Positions 31,417 through 39,988 are shown, counted from the stretch's first letter. The stretch is DNA of 64,000 nt from VFJZ01 sp046598415 (GCA_046598415.1 JBKJIG010000079.1:52564-116563), one strand, 5' to 3'. A program made the numbers and translations. Notes: generated by a model from the sequence alone, not told the origin.

Positions 31417-31926
31417 CTAGGGCTCGAGGAGCTCGCCGAGCTTCGACCAGCGATGGTCGGGCTCCGCGGGCGGGCAGTCGCACGGCCCCTCGTTCAGGTT
31501 CGCGCCGCAGCGCGGGCACAGCCCGGCGCAGTCGGTGCGGCACAGCACCTGGACGGGCATCGCCAGGATCACCGCGTCGGACGCCATCCGGTCGGTGTCG
31601 AGCACGTCGTCGGGCAGCAGGTACGGCGAGGTCATGTCCTCGTCGCCGGCCAACTCGGGATCGAGCGAGTGGAACTCCTGCACCTCGATGTCGAGGTCGA
31701 CCACGGCCTCCTCGAGGCAGCGGTGGCAGGCGCCGTGGATCTCGGTCTCGAACTTCTCGTCGAACACCCAGCCGTTGCGGAGGCGCGTCACGGCCAGATC
31801 GGCGTCGACGACCGGCGGCTGCGCGGAGTACGGCTCGCCGCCGACCGTGAAGGTCGCGATGGCGACCGGCAGCACCTGACGATGCTGCTCTCCGGGCGTC
31901 AGACGGATCGAGCGCAGGTCGAGCAT
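31417..31926 (-). CDS. DUF177/YceD family protein
   Basis: Protein of 169 residues: MLDLRSIRLTPGEQHR, a long beta region, CHRCLEEAVVDLDIEVQEF (first CxxC), and the C-terminal LCRTDCAGLCPRCGANLNEG zinc-type cluster followed by CDCPPAEPDHRWSKLGELL. YceD proteins are linked to 23S rRNA and L32 accumulation. In most bacteria the gene directly precedes rpmF; here an SDR on the other strand interrupts the pair. It follows the coiled-coil gene by five bases. Confidence 0.95.
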   Translation of the reverse strand: MLDLRSIRLTPGEQHRQVLPVAIATFTVGGEPYSAQPPVVDADLAVTRLRNGWVFDEKFETEIHGACHRCLEEAVVDLDIEVQEFHSLDPELAGDEDMTSPYLLPDDVLDTDRMASDAVILAMPVQVLCRTDCAGLCPRCGANLNEGPCDCPPAEPDHRWSKLGELLEP

Positions 31927-31931
31927 GGCCG

Positions 31932-32432
31932 CTAGCGCGTCGATATCTCGGTGAACGCCCCGGTCGTGCCGGTCGGGCCGAGCTCGGGCCGGCCCTGCGC
32001 GAGCTGCTCGCGACCGCGCTGCACGGCAGACAGGAACTTGCCGAGGTTCGTCTCGAGCGTGGACAGGATCTGGTCGGCGTAGTCCTCGGCGCCGAGGCGC
32101 ACCTCGCGCTCGCGCTGCCGGGCCGACTCGAGGATCTGGGACGCCTGGCGCTCGGCCAGCCGCACGATCTCCTGCTGCGACGCCTCGCGCTGGGCGATCT
32201 CGCGCGCTTCCTGGATGATGCGCTCGGCCTCACGCTTGGCCTCGCCGAGCATCTCCTGACGCTCCTTGACGATCCAGCGCGCCTGCTTGATCTCTTCCGG
32301 GATCGTCGCGCGCATCTGGTCGAGGATCTCCCAGATTTCCTCGCGATCGATCCGCACCTGATCGGTGAGCGGCACGGCCTTGGCCTGATGCACGAGATCG
32401 TCGAGCTTATCGATGAGTACGAGGACGTCCAC
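31932..32432 (-). CDS. coiled-coil protein, DivIVA/ATP-synthase-b-like
   Basis: Protein of 166 residues from GTG 32432; AGGAGG lies nine bases upstream. It starts VDVLVLIDKLDDLVHQAKAV, followed by EEIWEILDQMRATIPEEIKQ and a long helical stretch (WIVKERQEMLGEAKREAERI and on to about 140) with charged heptads, ending in a low-complexity Gly/Pro tail. No membrane helix. Proteins like this are conserved between coaD and DUF177 in Actinobacteria; a link to cell-wall growth or division is guesswork. Confidence 0.85.
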   Translation of the reverse strand: MDVLVLIDKLDDLVHQAKAVPLTDQVRIDREEIWEILDQMRATIPEEIKQARWIVKERQEMLGEAKREAERIIQEAREIAQREASQQEIVRLAERQASQILESARQREREVRLGAEDYADQILSTLETNLGKFLSAVQRGREQLAQGRPELGPTGTTGAFTEISTR

Positions 32433-32446
32433 GGGAAAAGAGCCTC

Positions 32447-32938
32447 CTAGCGGGCAGCGTATCGCGCGGCGAAGGCGCGGACGACCGGTTCCGGAACCAG
32501 ATCGGTCACGGGACCACCGAACTCGGCGATCTCCCGGACACCACTCGACGAGACGAAGGAGTAGGTTGGCGAGCTCATCAGATAGACCGTCTCGATGTCG
32601 GGGGCGAGGCGCTTGTTGAGGTGATTCATCTGCAGCTCCCACTCGAAGTCGGAGACCGCACGCAGACCTTTCACGAGCGCGCTCGCGCCCTGGTCGCGGG
32701 CGAACTCGACGACGAGATTCGAGAACGGCAGCACCTCCACGTTCGCCACGTCCTCGATCGATTCCTCCAGGAAGGCGATGCGCTCCTCGATGGTGAACAT
32801 CGTGGCCTTGTGGCGGGGCTGGCGGACGACACCGACGACGACCTTCTCGAACAGGCCGGAAGCCCGCCGGAGGATGTCGAGATGGCCCAGCGTGACCGGG
32901 TCGTACGTCCCGGGACAGATCGCGATGTTCGGGCTCAG
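32447..32938 (-). CDS. coaD: phosphopantetheine adenylyltransferase, CTG start
   Basis: CoaD of 163 residues, the normal size. The nucleotidyltransferase motif PGTYDPVTLGHLDILRRA (T/HxGH) is at the very start, then VVGVVRQPRHKATMFTIEER (substrate loop), KGLRAVSDFEWELQMNHLNK, YLMSSPTYSFVSSSGVREIA (ISS.. motif) and a short tail. The first standard start in frame (ATG 32800) would delete the active site. CTG at 32938 overlaps the rsmD stop (CTGA) and lies six bases after GGAGGA, so I call CTG as initiator. It makes dephospho-CoA. Divergent codon use is not seen. Confidence 0.93.
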   Translation of the reverse strand: MSPNIAICPGTYDPVTLGHLDILRRASGLFEKVVVGVVRQPRHKATMFTIEERIAFLEESIEDVANVEVLPFSNLVVEFARDQGASALVKGLRAVSDFEWELQMNHLNKRLAPDIETVYLMSSPTYSFVSSSGVREIAEFGGPVTDLVPEPVVRAFAARYAAR

Positions 32939-33489
32939 AACGGTTCCTCCGCGCGGGTGAAGAGCGACAGCGACGCGGCGCCCGCGCGCCGTCGCCGGTC
33001 GAGCTGGAACCCGCGCACGACCGGCTCGTCGCCCGCCGCCGACTCCAGCGCGAGACGCGCCCCGGTCGGGGCGAGATCGCCGAGAAGTCTGTCGAGTGCA
33101 GGGAGAACGTCCATCAGCATACGGTAGGGCGGGTCGATCAGGAACAGATCGTACTGCCGGCCCGCCGCAGCGTCGGCACGCAGCGACCGGCGGACGTCGA
33201 TCGCGCGCACGGTGCAGCGGCCGGCGACGTCCAGCGCGTCGACGTTGGCGCGCAGCGCCGCGACGGCGCCGCGGTCGCGCTCGACGAAGGTGCAGGTGGC
33301 CGCGCCGCGTGACAGCGCCTCCAGCCCGAGCGACCCCGATCCGGCGAAGCAGTCGAGCACGCGCGCGCCCTCCACGTCGGCCAGCATCGCGAACAGCGCC
33401 TCGCGCGCGCGATCCGATGTCGGGCGCGTGTCGGAGCCGGCCGGCGCCACCAGCCGGCGCGAGCGGAAGGTGCCGGCGACGATCCTCAT
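32935..33489 (-). CDS. rsmD: 16S rRNA (guanine-966-N2)-methyltransferase RsmD
   Basis: RsmD of 184 residues: MRIVAGTFRSRRLVAPAG, TRPTSDRAREALFAML, LDCFAGSGSLGLEALSRGA (SAM motif I), FVERDRGAVAAL and IDPPYRM (catalytic motif IV DPPY). ATG overlaps the recG stop (ATGA). The order recG-rsmD-coaD is conserved. Confidence 0.96.
   Translation of the reverse strand: MRIVAGTFRSRRLVAPAGSDTRPTSDRAREALFAMLADVEGARVLDCFAGSGSLGLEALSRGAATCTFVERDRGAVAALRANVDALDVAGRCTVRAIDVRRSLRADAAAGRQYDLFLIDPPYRMLMDVLPALDRLLGDLAPTGARLALESAAGDEPVVRGFQLDRRRRAGAASLSLFTRAEEPF
32945..32950 (-). promoter_or_regulatory. Shine-Dalgarno site deciding the CTG start of coaD
   Basis: GGAGGA on the minus strand, six bases before CTG 32938-32936, inside the 3' end of rsmD. 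The CTG forms a CTGA overlap with the rsmD stop, the same geometry as the ATGA and GTGA overlaps elsewhere in this window. Confidence 0.65.
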
Positions 33490-35600
33490 CCGCGCCGGAT
33501 CCCGGCGATCAGCGCGCCGAACCGCTCGTCGGCGGCCGCCTCGAGCAGCGGCTCGCCACCGGCGTCGAGCAGCGCGCGGGCATCGGCGCGGGCCTGCTCC
33601 AGCAACGCCCGGTCGCGGCTCAGCTTCGCGTGGCGGAAGTCGCCCCGTCCGCTCTGCAGCTGGCCCAGCAGGTGGCCCTCACCGCGCATGTCGAGGTCGA
33701 TCTCGGCCAGGTCGAAGCCGCTCGCGTGCTCGACCAGCGACCCCAGGCGGCGGGCGCCGTCCTCGGTCGGCTCCTGCGACTCGTACAGGAAGCAGTACGA
33801 CTGCTCCGCCCCGCGCCCCACCCGGCCGCGCAGCTGGTGCAGCTGCGAGAGGCCGAACCGGTCGGCGTCCTCGATCACCATCACCGAGGCGTTCGGCACG
33901 TCGACGCCGACCTCGATCACGGTCGTCGCGACCAGCACGCCCAGCTCACCCGAGGCGAACCGGCGCATCCGCTCGGCCCGGTCGGCGGCCTTCATCTGCC
34001 CGTGCACGAAGTCGATCGAGACCTCCTTCAGCGGCCCGGCGGCCAGGCGCGTCGCCTCGGCCTCGGCGGCGCGTGCCTCGACGGCGATCGAACCCTCCAC
34101 CAGCGGGCACACGATGTAGGCCTGCCGGCCGGCCCGCACCTGCTCGACGATCCAGCGGTAGCCGTCCTCCCGGCGCGTCTCGGCCACGACCGCCGTCCGC
34201 ACCGGCGAGCGCCCCGGCGGCAGCTCGTCGAGCACGGTCACGTCGAGATCGCCGTACAGCGTCAGCGCCAGCGAGCGCGGAATCGGCGTCGCGGTCATGT
34301 GCAGCACGTGCGGCGTGGCACCGCCGCCGAGCGCCTCGCGCTGGTCGACGCCGAACCGGTGCTGCTCGTCGATGACGGCCACCAGGAGCCGGCTGAACTC
34401 GGCGTACAGCAGCGCGTGCGTGCCGATCGCGATCAGCGGCTCACCCGCCGCGATCCTCTGCCGGCGCGCGTCGAGCTCCTTCTTCGGCACGTCGCCGGTG
34501 AGCAGGCAGAGCTCGACGCCGAGGCCGTCCAGCAGGCGCTCGGCGGTGAGCATGTGCTGCACGGCGAGCACCTCGGTCGGCGCCATCAGCGCAGCCTGGC
34601 CGCCCGCCTCGAGCGCCCGCAGCAGCACCGCCAGCGCGACGGCCGTCTTGCCGGAGCCGACGTCGCCCTGCAGCAGGCGCTGCATCGGCTCGGTGGCGCC
34701 GAGATCGCCGCTGATCTCGTCCAGGGCGCGCTGCTGGGCGCCCGTCAGCGCGAACGGGAGACTGCGCACGTACCGCTCCACGAGGTCGCCCGGCGGCGGC
34801 AGCGCCTCGGCCCGGCCGGCGGCGGCGACGGCCGCGCGGTGTCGCAGCAGCGCGACCTGCAGCAGCAGCAGCTCCTCGTAGGCCAGCCGGTCGCGGGCGA
34901 CGGCGTGGTCGTCCAGCGTGCGCGGCCGGTGCCCGGCGATGATCGCGTCGCGGCGCAGCGGCAGCCGGTTGCGCACGCGGAGCGAGGGCGGCAGCGGATC
35001 GCCGATGCGGGCGGCGCCCTCGAGCGCCGCGCCGGCCAGATCGCGCAGCGAGCGCGACGAGATCTTCGACGACGCGTGATAGATCGGCGCGAGGCCGAGC
35101 ACCGTCCCCGACTCGCCGCGCTCCGCCTCGTCCGGCGTGGCCACGATCTCGAACGTCTTCACCGAGATCTCGGGGCCGCGCGACGCCACGGAGCGCACCT
35201 CGCCGCGCACCATCAGCAGCATGCCGGGCTCCAGCACGCGCAGCAGGTAGCGCTGGTTGAACCACGACAGCGTGGCGGCGGCGCCGTTGGGGTCGGACAC
35301 CCGCGCCTGGATGATCCGCAGCCGCGGCCGCGAGGTGGGCCGCTCCGACACGCCCTCGACGGTGACCAGCACGGTGGCGTCGTCACCGGGTGCGAGCAGC
35401 GCCAACCCCTGCACCTGCGTGAAGTCGTCGAACCGGAACGGGAGCGTCTCCAGCAGGTCGCCGACGGTCTCGATGTTCAGCGCCCGCAGCGCCGCCAGCT
35501 GGCGGTCGGGGACGCCGACGGCGACCGCGAACGCAGCCGGGTCGGGCGCCGTCCGCGGGCGCGGCAGATCCGCGTCGTGGACGGCAGCGAAAGGGCGCAC
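33486..35600 (-). CDS. recG: ATP-dependent DNA helicase RecG
   Basis: RecG of 704 residues. Wedge/OB domain in the first third (LNIETVGDLLETLPFRFDDF, LSWFNQRYLLRVLEPG), helicase core with LLQGDVGSGKTAVALAVLLR (Walker A), APTEVLAVQH, VIDEQHRFGVDQR (DEQH), MTATPIPRSLALTLYGDLD, FVHGQMKAADRAERM and TTVIEVGVDVPNASVMVIEDADRFGLSQLHQLRGRVGRG, then the RecG-specific tail MRGEGHLLGQLQSGRGDFRHA. It remodels stalled forks. GTG start 35600. Confidence 0.97.
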   Translation of the reverse strand: MRPFAAVHDADLPRPRTAPDPAAFAVAVGVPDRQLAALRALNIETVGDLLETLPFRFDDFTQVQGLALLAPGDDATVLVTVEGVSERPTSRPRLRIIQARVSDPNGAAATLSWFNQRYLLRVLEPGMLLMVRGEVRSVASRGPEISVKTFEIVATPDEAERGESGTVLGLAPIYHASSKISSRSLRDLAGAALEGAARIGDPLPPSLRVRNRLPLRRDAIIAGHRPRTLDDHAVARDRLAYEELLLLQVALLRHRAAVAAAGRAEALPPPGDLVERYVRSLPFALTGAQQRALDEISGDLGATEPMQRLLQGDVGSGKTAVALAVLLRALEAGGQAALMAPTEVLAVQHMLTAERLLDGLGVELCLLTGDVPKKELDARRQRIAAGEPLIAIGTHALLYAEFSRLLVAVIDEQHRFGVDQREALGGGATPHVLHMTATPIPRSLALTLYGDLDVTVLDELPPGRSPVRTAVVAETRREDGYRWIVEQVRAGRQAYIVCPLVEGSIAVEARAAEAEATRLAAGPLKEVSIDFVHGQMKAADRAERMRRFASGELGVLVATTVIEVGVDVPNASVMVIEDADRFGLSQLHQLRGRVGRGAEQSYCFLYESQEPTEDGARRLGSLVEHASGFDLAEIDLDMRGEGHLLGQLQSGRGDFRHAKLSRDRALLEQARADARALLDAGGEPLLEAAADERFGALIAGIRRG

Positions 35601-35613
35601 GCGAGGGATTGTG

Positions 35614-36246
35614 TCAGGCGAGCGCAGCGTCGATCGCGGCGTGCAGCGGCCCGAGCGCGCCGGGGTCGACCCAGTGGCCGCCGGCGAACTCCCGGTAGGC
35701 GAGGTTCACCGGCGTACCGTCGAGGCGGGCGCGTGCCTCGCGGGCGAACCCGACGCCGATCACGGGGTCGTCGGCGCCGTGCTCGATCACGACCTCGAGG
35801 CCCGGTCGCTCGACGTCGAGCTCGAGGCCCTCCACGACCGGCATGAAGCCGGACAGGGCGAGCATTGCGCGCGGCGCCGGCCGTCCCGCCCTCAGGCCGA
35901 GCGCGTACGACATCACGCAGCCCTGCGAGAAGCCGCCCAGCACGATGCGGCCGGCGGGGAAGCCGAGCCGCTCCGGCAGCGCGTCGTACCACGCGGCGAG
36001 CTGTTCGAGCGTGGGCCAGAAGGTGTCGGGATCGGGGAAGCCGACGCGGTACACGGCGTACCAGTGCGCACCGCCCGGCGGCAGCGACAGCGGCGCTCGC
36101 GGGGTGACGCCGACCAGCCGGCGCTGCGGATCGAGCTGGTCGAGCAGTCCGTGCAGGTCGTTCTCGTCGGCGCCGCGCCCGTGCAGCAGGACAAAGGCGC
36201 CCTCGGGCTGGCCGGCGGCGGGTCGAACGCGCTCGACAAGGGTCAT
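35614..36246 (-). CDS. alpha/beta-hydrolase, carboxylesterase/phospholipase family
   Basis: Protein of 210 residues from ATG 36246. FVLLHGRGADENDLHGLLDQ (oxyanion), VLGGFSQGCVMSYAL (nucleophile Ser in GFSQG), Asp in HGADDPVIGV and His in GGHWVDPG complete the triad. This matches the YpfH/dienelactone-like esterases that act on short acyl esters. Substrate unknown. Divergent from the MarR gene with 36 bases between; AGGAG lies eight bases before the ATG. Confidence 0.9.
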   Translation of the reverse strand: MTLVERVRPAAGQPEGAFVLLHGRGADENDLHGLLDQLDPQRRLVGVTPRAPLSLPPGGAHWYAVYRVGFPDPDTFWPTLEQLAAWYDALPERLGFPAGRIVLGGFSQGCVMSYALGLRAGRPAPRAMLALSGFMPVVEGLELDVERPGLEVVIEHGADDPVIGVGFAREARARLDGTPVNLAYREFAGGHWVDPGALGPLHAAIDAALA

Positions 36247-36258
36247 GCGGCCGTCTCC

Positions 36259-36264
36259 TATACT
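36259..36264 (+). promoter_or_regulatory. -10 box (TATACT) between esterase and marR genes
   Basis: TATACT is the best -10 match here and is followed 18 bases later by the TTG start at 36283; an AGGGA Shine-Dalgarno sequence sits at 36272-36276. A divergent MarR-regulated promoter is plausible; no clear inverted-repeat operator was found. Confidence 0.4.
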
Positions 36265-36282
36265 GCGGGACAGGGATTCTCG

Positions 36283-36774
36283 TTGTCCGGGCAACCAGAC
36301 GTCAAACCACTTCCCGCCTATCTGGACGAGTCGGAGCTCGCAGCATGGCGTGGACTGCTGCGGGTGCACGCGAGGTTCATCCGCGAGCTATCCGCCGAGC
36401 TCGAGCAGACACACGGCGTGGTGCTCTCCTCCTACGAGGTGCTGCTGGTGCTCTCGAACGCCCCCGACGAGCGCATGCGGATGGCAGAGCTGGCCGACTC
36501 GGTACTGCTCTCCCCCTCGGGCATCACGCGGCTCGTCGACCGCCTGGTCGGCGACGGGCTGGTCGCAAAGCAGCGCTGCGTGCGCGATCGCCGCGGCTGG
36601 TTCGCCGTGTTGACCGACGAGGGCCGCGCGCGCCTAGCCGAGGCGCGAGGTACGCACCTGGCCGGCGTCCGGGCCCGCTTTCACGAGCGCGTCACCACCG
36701 ACGAGCAGGCCATGTTGACGAGCATCTGGGAGCGGCTCCTGCACGCCGCCGAGACCGACCCGGCACCCTGCTAG
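36283..36774 (+). CDS. MarR family transcriptional regulator
   Basis: Protein of 163 residues from TTG 36283. The winged helix is clear: YEVLLVLSNAPDERMRMAEL, ADSVLLSPSGITRLVDRLVGDGLVAKQRC (recognition helix) and RDRRGWFAVLTDEGRARL (wing), with dimerisation helices at both ends. Divergently placed next to the esterase, which may be its target. The stop overlaps the PilZ gene's stop (convergent, 4 bases). Confidence 0.92.
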   Translation: MSGQPDVKPLPAYLDESELAAWRGLLRVHARFIRELSAELEQTHGVVLSSYEVLLVLSNAPDERMRMAELADSVLLSPSGITRLVDRLVGDGLVAKQRCVRDRRGWFAVLTDEGRARLAEARGTHLAGVRARFHERVTTDEQAMLTSIWERLLHAAETDPAPC

Positions 36775-37370
36775 GTGGCCGCGAGGGCGCGCAGGCGCTC
36801 CGCGTCCTCGGCGGTCGCGGCCACCAGCCGGCAGCCGAAGCGGGCCGTTCCGTCGCTGCCTGCCGTCCGCCGCACGACGCGCACCCGGACGCGGAAGGCG
36901 ATGCGGCCCTCGCGCACGATCGTGATCTCGTCACCGGGCGCGAACACGTCGGCGCCCTCGATGCCGATGCCGCCGACCGCGACGTCGACGATGCGCACCG
37001 GCACGCGCTCGACCCGGTTGTCGCCAACCACGCGGAGCGCGAGCGCCTCGCCGTCGCCGACCGGCGCCGGCGTGCGGATCGGCCGCTCGCCCAGCACCGC
37101 CGCGGCGACGACGGTCAGCCCGACCCGGTCCTCGCTCGAGCCCGCAACGACGTCGAGCGCCACGAAGGTGACGGCCAGCCGGGCACCCTCGCGGTAGAGC
37201 GCGGTGCGCACGTTGTCGGAGACCGCCACCATGGCGTGCGGAACCTCGACCGTCGCCCACTCCGTCGAGACGTGGCCGAAGGAGGCGCGCACCTGCCGGC
37301 CGTCCAGACGCACGAGGACAGCCCGTTCGCCCGCACGGGCGAAACGCCGGAGGTCGATGACGGGGGTCAT
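36771..37370 (-). CDS. PilZ-like domain protein
   Basis: Protein of 199 residues from ATG 37370. N-terminal half is a YcgR-N-like beta domain (TALYREGARLAVTFVALDVV); the C-terminal half (about 98-190) reads RVERVPVRIVDVAVGGIGIE, FAPGDEITIV and RFGCRLVAATAEDAERL, the PilZ pattern in which RxxxR and D/NxSxxG bind cyclic di-GMP. Here the Ser is Ala (DVAVGG) and the first Arg spacing is loose, so c-di-GMP binding is not assured. Intergenic 37371-37446 holds nothing obvious. Confidence 0.75.
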   Translation of the reverse strand: MTPVIDLRRFARAGERAVLVRLDGRQVRASFGHVSTEWATVEVPHAMVAVSDNVRTALYREGARLAVTFVALDVVAGSSEDRVGLTVVAAAVLGERPIRTPAPVGDGEALALRVVGDNRVERVPVRIVDVAVGGIGIEGADVFAPGDEITIVREGRIAFRVRVRVVRRTAGSDGTARFGCRLVAATAEDAERLRALAAT

Positions 37371-37446
37371 CACACTCGTTGTACGTCGGAACACGGAATC
37401 CGGCGAGGAGTCCTCGTCACGGGTTTCGCGAGGCTTCGCGCGGTTT

Positions 37447-38316
37447 CTAGGGAATCGCGGGAAGCGGAGCGGACCCGACGCCGACCGCACCCGGCCCCGC
37501 GTGCGTGCCGACCGCGGGACCGAGCGGCAAGATGCGGTCGACGTCGCGTTCGGGCAGTGCCTCCGCGATCAGTTCGGCCAGGCTCTCGGCCCGGTCCGGG
37601 GCGTCGGCGTGGACGACGACCAGGCGCATGTCGGGCCGGTCGCCGACCGCCTCGGAGATGCATCGCACGAGCTCGCCGAGCACCCGTCCCGCGCCCCGCA
37701 CCTTCGTGCCCGGATGCACCTCGCCGTCGCTCACCTCGAGCACCGGGTGCACGGACAGCAGTTGCCCGGCGAGCGCCTGTGCGCGGCCGATGCGGCCGCC
37801 GCGCTGCAGATAGGTGAGCGTGTCGAGCGCGACGAAGCAGCGGGCCTCGCGCCGGTGCCGCTGGACGAACTCCTGGATCGCCTCGTCGTCGGTGCCCCGC
37901 TCGAGCATCGCGTGGACGCCGAGGATCGCGCTCGCGAGCGAGGCCGACACCGACGCCGTGTCGATGACGGTGACCCGGTCGCCGAAGTCGGCAGCCGCGA
38001 GCCGCGCCGACTCGACGGTGCCCGACAGCTTGCCGGACACGTGCAGCGAGACGACGCGGCCGACGTCCTGCAGCAGCTCGGTGTAGGCGTCGGCGAAGGC
38101 CGCCGGCGGCGGCTGCGAGGTGGTCGGCGGCTCGGGGCTCGACGCGAGCCGCCGGTAGAACGCCTGCGGGTCGAGGTCGACGTGGTCGAGCAGCGTCTCG
38201 GCCCCGAACATCACGCGCAGCGGCACCATCGCGTAGCGGCCGCCGGTGGGGCCGGCGGGCAGGTCGGCCGTCGAGTCGTAGACGATCGCCGTGTTCTCCA
38301 GCGTGCGGACGGTCAT
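37447..38316 (-). CDS. fakB: DegV family protein, fatty acid kinase binding subunit
   Basis: Protein of 289 residues: VYDSTADLPAGPTGGRYAMV, PLRVMFGAETLLDHVDLDPQAFYRRLASS, SQPPPAAFADAYTELL, SGKLSGTVESARLAAADFGD and VIDTASVSASLASAI, the DegV fold that holds a fatty acid. It is directly downstream of the DhaL-domain gene with an ATGA overlap, the arrangement of FakB-FakA. The pair phosphorylates fatty acids for phospholipid synthesis, consistent with PlsX/ACP nearby. Confidence 0.9.
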   Translation of the reverse strand: MTVRTLENTAIVYDSTADLPAGPTGGRYAMVPLRVMFGAETLLDHVDLDPQAFYRRLASSPEPPTTSQPPPAAFADAYTELLQDVGRVVSLHVSGKLSGTVESARLAAADFGDRVTVIDTASVSASLASAILGVHAMLERGTDDEAIQEFVQRHRREARCFVALDTLTYLQRGGRIGRAQALAGQLLSVHPVLEVSDGEVHPGTKVRGAGRVLGELVRCISEAVGDRPDMRLVVVHADAPDRAESLAELIAEALPERDVDRILPLGPAVGTHAGPGAVGVGSAPLPAIP

Positions 38317-39896
38317 TCGGCCCCCAGAAGCAGCGAGTGATGCGGCTGGCCGCCCGCGCGGACGTCGAACTCGACCAGCGGATGCGCCGTCGCCAGCGCG
38401 GCGAGCGCGCCGCGGGCATCGCCGTTCGCGTCGGCGCCCAGCAGCCCGGTCACGAGCGCCGGATCGGCGGCGAGCAGACGGCCGGTGACGGCCTCGACGA
38501 CGGCCGAGACCGTGGGCGCGACATCGGTCACGGTGCCCTCGACGAGCCCGACCCAGTCCCCCGCCCGGACATCGATGCCGTCGACGCGGGCGCTGCGGAC
38601 GGCGCGCGTCACCTCGGCGCTCGTGACGGCGGCGGCCGCGGCGCCCATGGCGGCGGCGTTGCGCTCGGCCGTGGCGTCCGGGTCGTAGGAGACCAGCGCC
38701 GCGAGACCGGCCGGGATCGACAGCGCCTCGACGACGTGACAGTCGGTGCCGGAGGCGGCGACCGCGGCGCGGGCCGCGCCGAGCACGTTGCCGTTGCACG
38801 GCAGCACGACGGCGCCGTCCGCTCCCCGGGCCCGCAGGGCCTGCACGATGTCGCCGGTCGACGGGTTCATCGTCTGGCCGCCGACGATGACGCGGCGCGC
38901 ACCGAGGCTCTCGGCGATCGCCCGGTTGCCGTCGCCCTGCAGCACGATCACGACGTCGGTGGCGCGATGCTCGACGGCGACCACCATCGGCGCCAGGCGC
39001 TGTGTACGGTCGAGGATCTGGTCGTGCATGTCGCTGATCTCGACGGCCGCCACGGCGCCCATGGCGGTGGCCAGCGACAGCGCGCAGCCGGGGTCGTCGG
39101 TGTGGACGTGCACCTTCGTCGCCTCGCTGTCGCCGACCACGAGCAGCGAGTCGCCGATCGTGGTCAGCGAGGCCTCCAGCTCGGGCGCCACGACGGCTGG
39201 GCCCGACACGATGTAGCTCGTACAGTAGCGGTACTGCGACGGCTCGGCCTGGCGATCGGCCGCCACGACCTGCAGCGGCACGGCGACGCGCTCCCGCGCC
39301 TCGCCGTGCAGTCCGGCGAACGCTCCACGCACGATCTCGAGCAGGCCGGCGCCGCCGGCGTCGACGACACCCGCGTCGCGCAGCACGGCCAGCAACTGGG
39401 GCGTGCGCGCCACGGCGTCCTCTCCTGCGGCCAGCACCGCGGTGCGCAGCTCGCCGGTGCCGACGGCTGCCTCCGCCGCCGTCGCCATCTCGCGCACGAC
39501 GGTCAGGATCGTGCCCTCGACGGGCAGCCGCACCGCGCGGTACGCGGCGTCGGACGCGGCGCGGAAAGCGGCTGCGAGGGCCACCTCGGACGCGTCGGGC
39601 GACGTCGCGAGCGAGTCGCAGAAGCCGCGCACGATCTCGGACAGGATGATCCCGGAGTTGCCCCGGCCGCCCAGCAGCGCCGCGCGCCGCACGAGCGTTG
39701 CCACCGCAGCCGGTTCGCCGTCCTCGGCGTCGGCCAGCGCGTCCGCGATGGCGGCGACCGTCAACGCCAGGTTCGTGCCGGTATCGCCATCCGGCACGGG
39801 ATAGACGTTCTGGTCGTTGATGCGGTCGCGGGCCGCCTCGATCGCGGCGCGCGCACCCTCCGCGACGGCACGCGAACGCGACAGGACCTCGCTCAC
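38313..39896 (-). CDS. fakA: fatty acid kinase catalytic subunit FakA (DhaL-domain protein)
   Basis: Protein of 527 residues: N-terminal DhaL/DAK2 ATP-binding domain with NDQNVYPVPDGDTGTNLALT and LLGGRGNSGIILSEIVRGF, a middle YCTSYIVSGP...GDSLLVVGDSEATKVHVHTDDPG domain, and a DegV-like C-terminal part (VILQGDGNRAIAESLGARRV, GGQTMNPSTGDIV). This is the YloV/FakA architecture. GTG 39896 overlaps the stop of the short upstream frame (GTGA). It transfers phosphate from ATP to FakB-bound fatty acids. Confidence 0.93.
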   Translation of the reverse strand: MSEVLSRSRAVAEGARAAIEAARDRINDQNVYPVPDGDTGTNLALTVAAIADALADAEDGEPAAVATLVRRAALLGGRGNSGIILSEIVRGFCDSLATSPDASEVALAAAFRAASDAAYRAVRLPVEGTILTVVREMATAAEAAVGTGELRTAVLAAGEDAVARTPQLLAVLRDAGVVDAGGAGLLEIVRGAFAGLHGEARERVAVPLQVVAADRQAEPSQYRYCTSYIVSGPAVVAPELEASLTTIGDSLLVVGDSEATKVHVHTDDPGCALSLATAMGAVAAVEISDMHDQILDRTQRLAPMVVAVEHRATDVVIVLQGDGNRAIAESLGARRVIVGGQTMNPSTGDIVQALRARGADGAVVLPCNGNVLGAARAAVAASGTDCHVVEALSIPAGLAALVSYDPDATAERNAAAMGAAAAAVTSAEVTRAVRSARVDGIDVRAGDWVGLVEGTVTDVAPTVSAVVEAVTGRLLAADPALVTGLLGADANGDARGALAALATAHPLVEFDVRAGGQPHHSLLLGAE

Positions 39897-39988
39897 GGGG
39901 CGTCACGCCGGGCGTCGTGGATGTGCACGGCGACGACGTCGTCGCCGATCGTGATCGGGCCAGCGGGGCTCTCTTCGACGGTTCCCAT
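39893..39988 (-). CDS. 31-residue peptide upstream of fakA, possible stub of Asp23/YloU
   Basis: ATG 39988 opens a 31-codon frame whose TGA overlaps the fakA GTG. The segment GPITIGDDVVAVHIHDA resembles the first strand of Asp23 (YloU) proteins ('gkI.IsddVv..I...a'), and rpmB-yloU-fakA is the standard order elsewhere. Asp23 is usually about 110 residues, so this looks like a gene reduced to its start, or a coupling peptide for fakA. Coding as a functional protein is uncertain. Confidence 0.45.
   Translation of the reverse strand: MGTVEESPAGPITIGDDVVAVHIHDARRDAP

Noticed and set aside
37447..39906. A fused 819-codon frame suggesting a DegV fusion protein
   Set aside because: Only the last 290 codons are DegV; the remainder is an out-of-frame shadow of fakA. 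The ATGA overlap marks the real fakB start.
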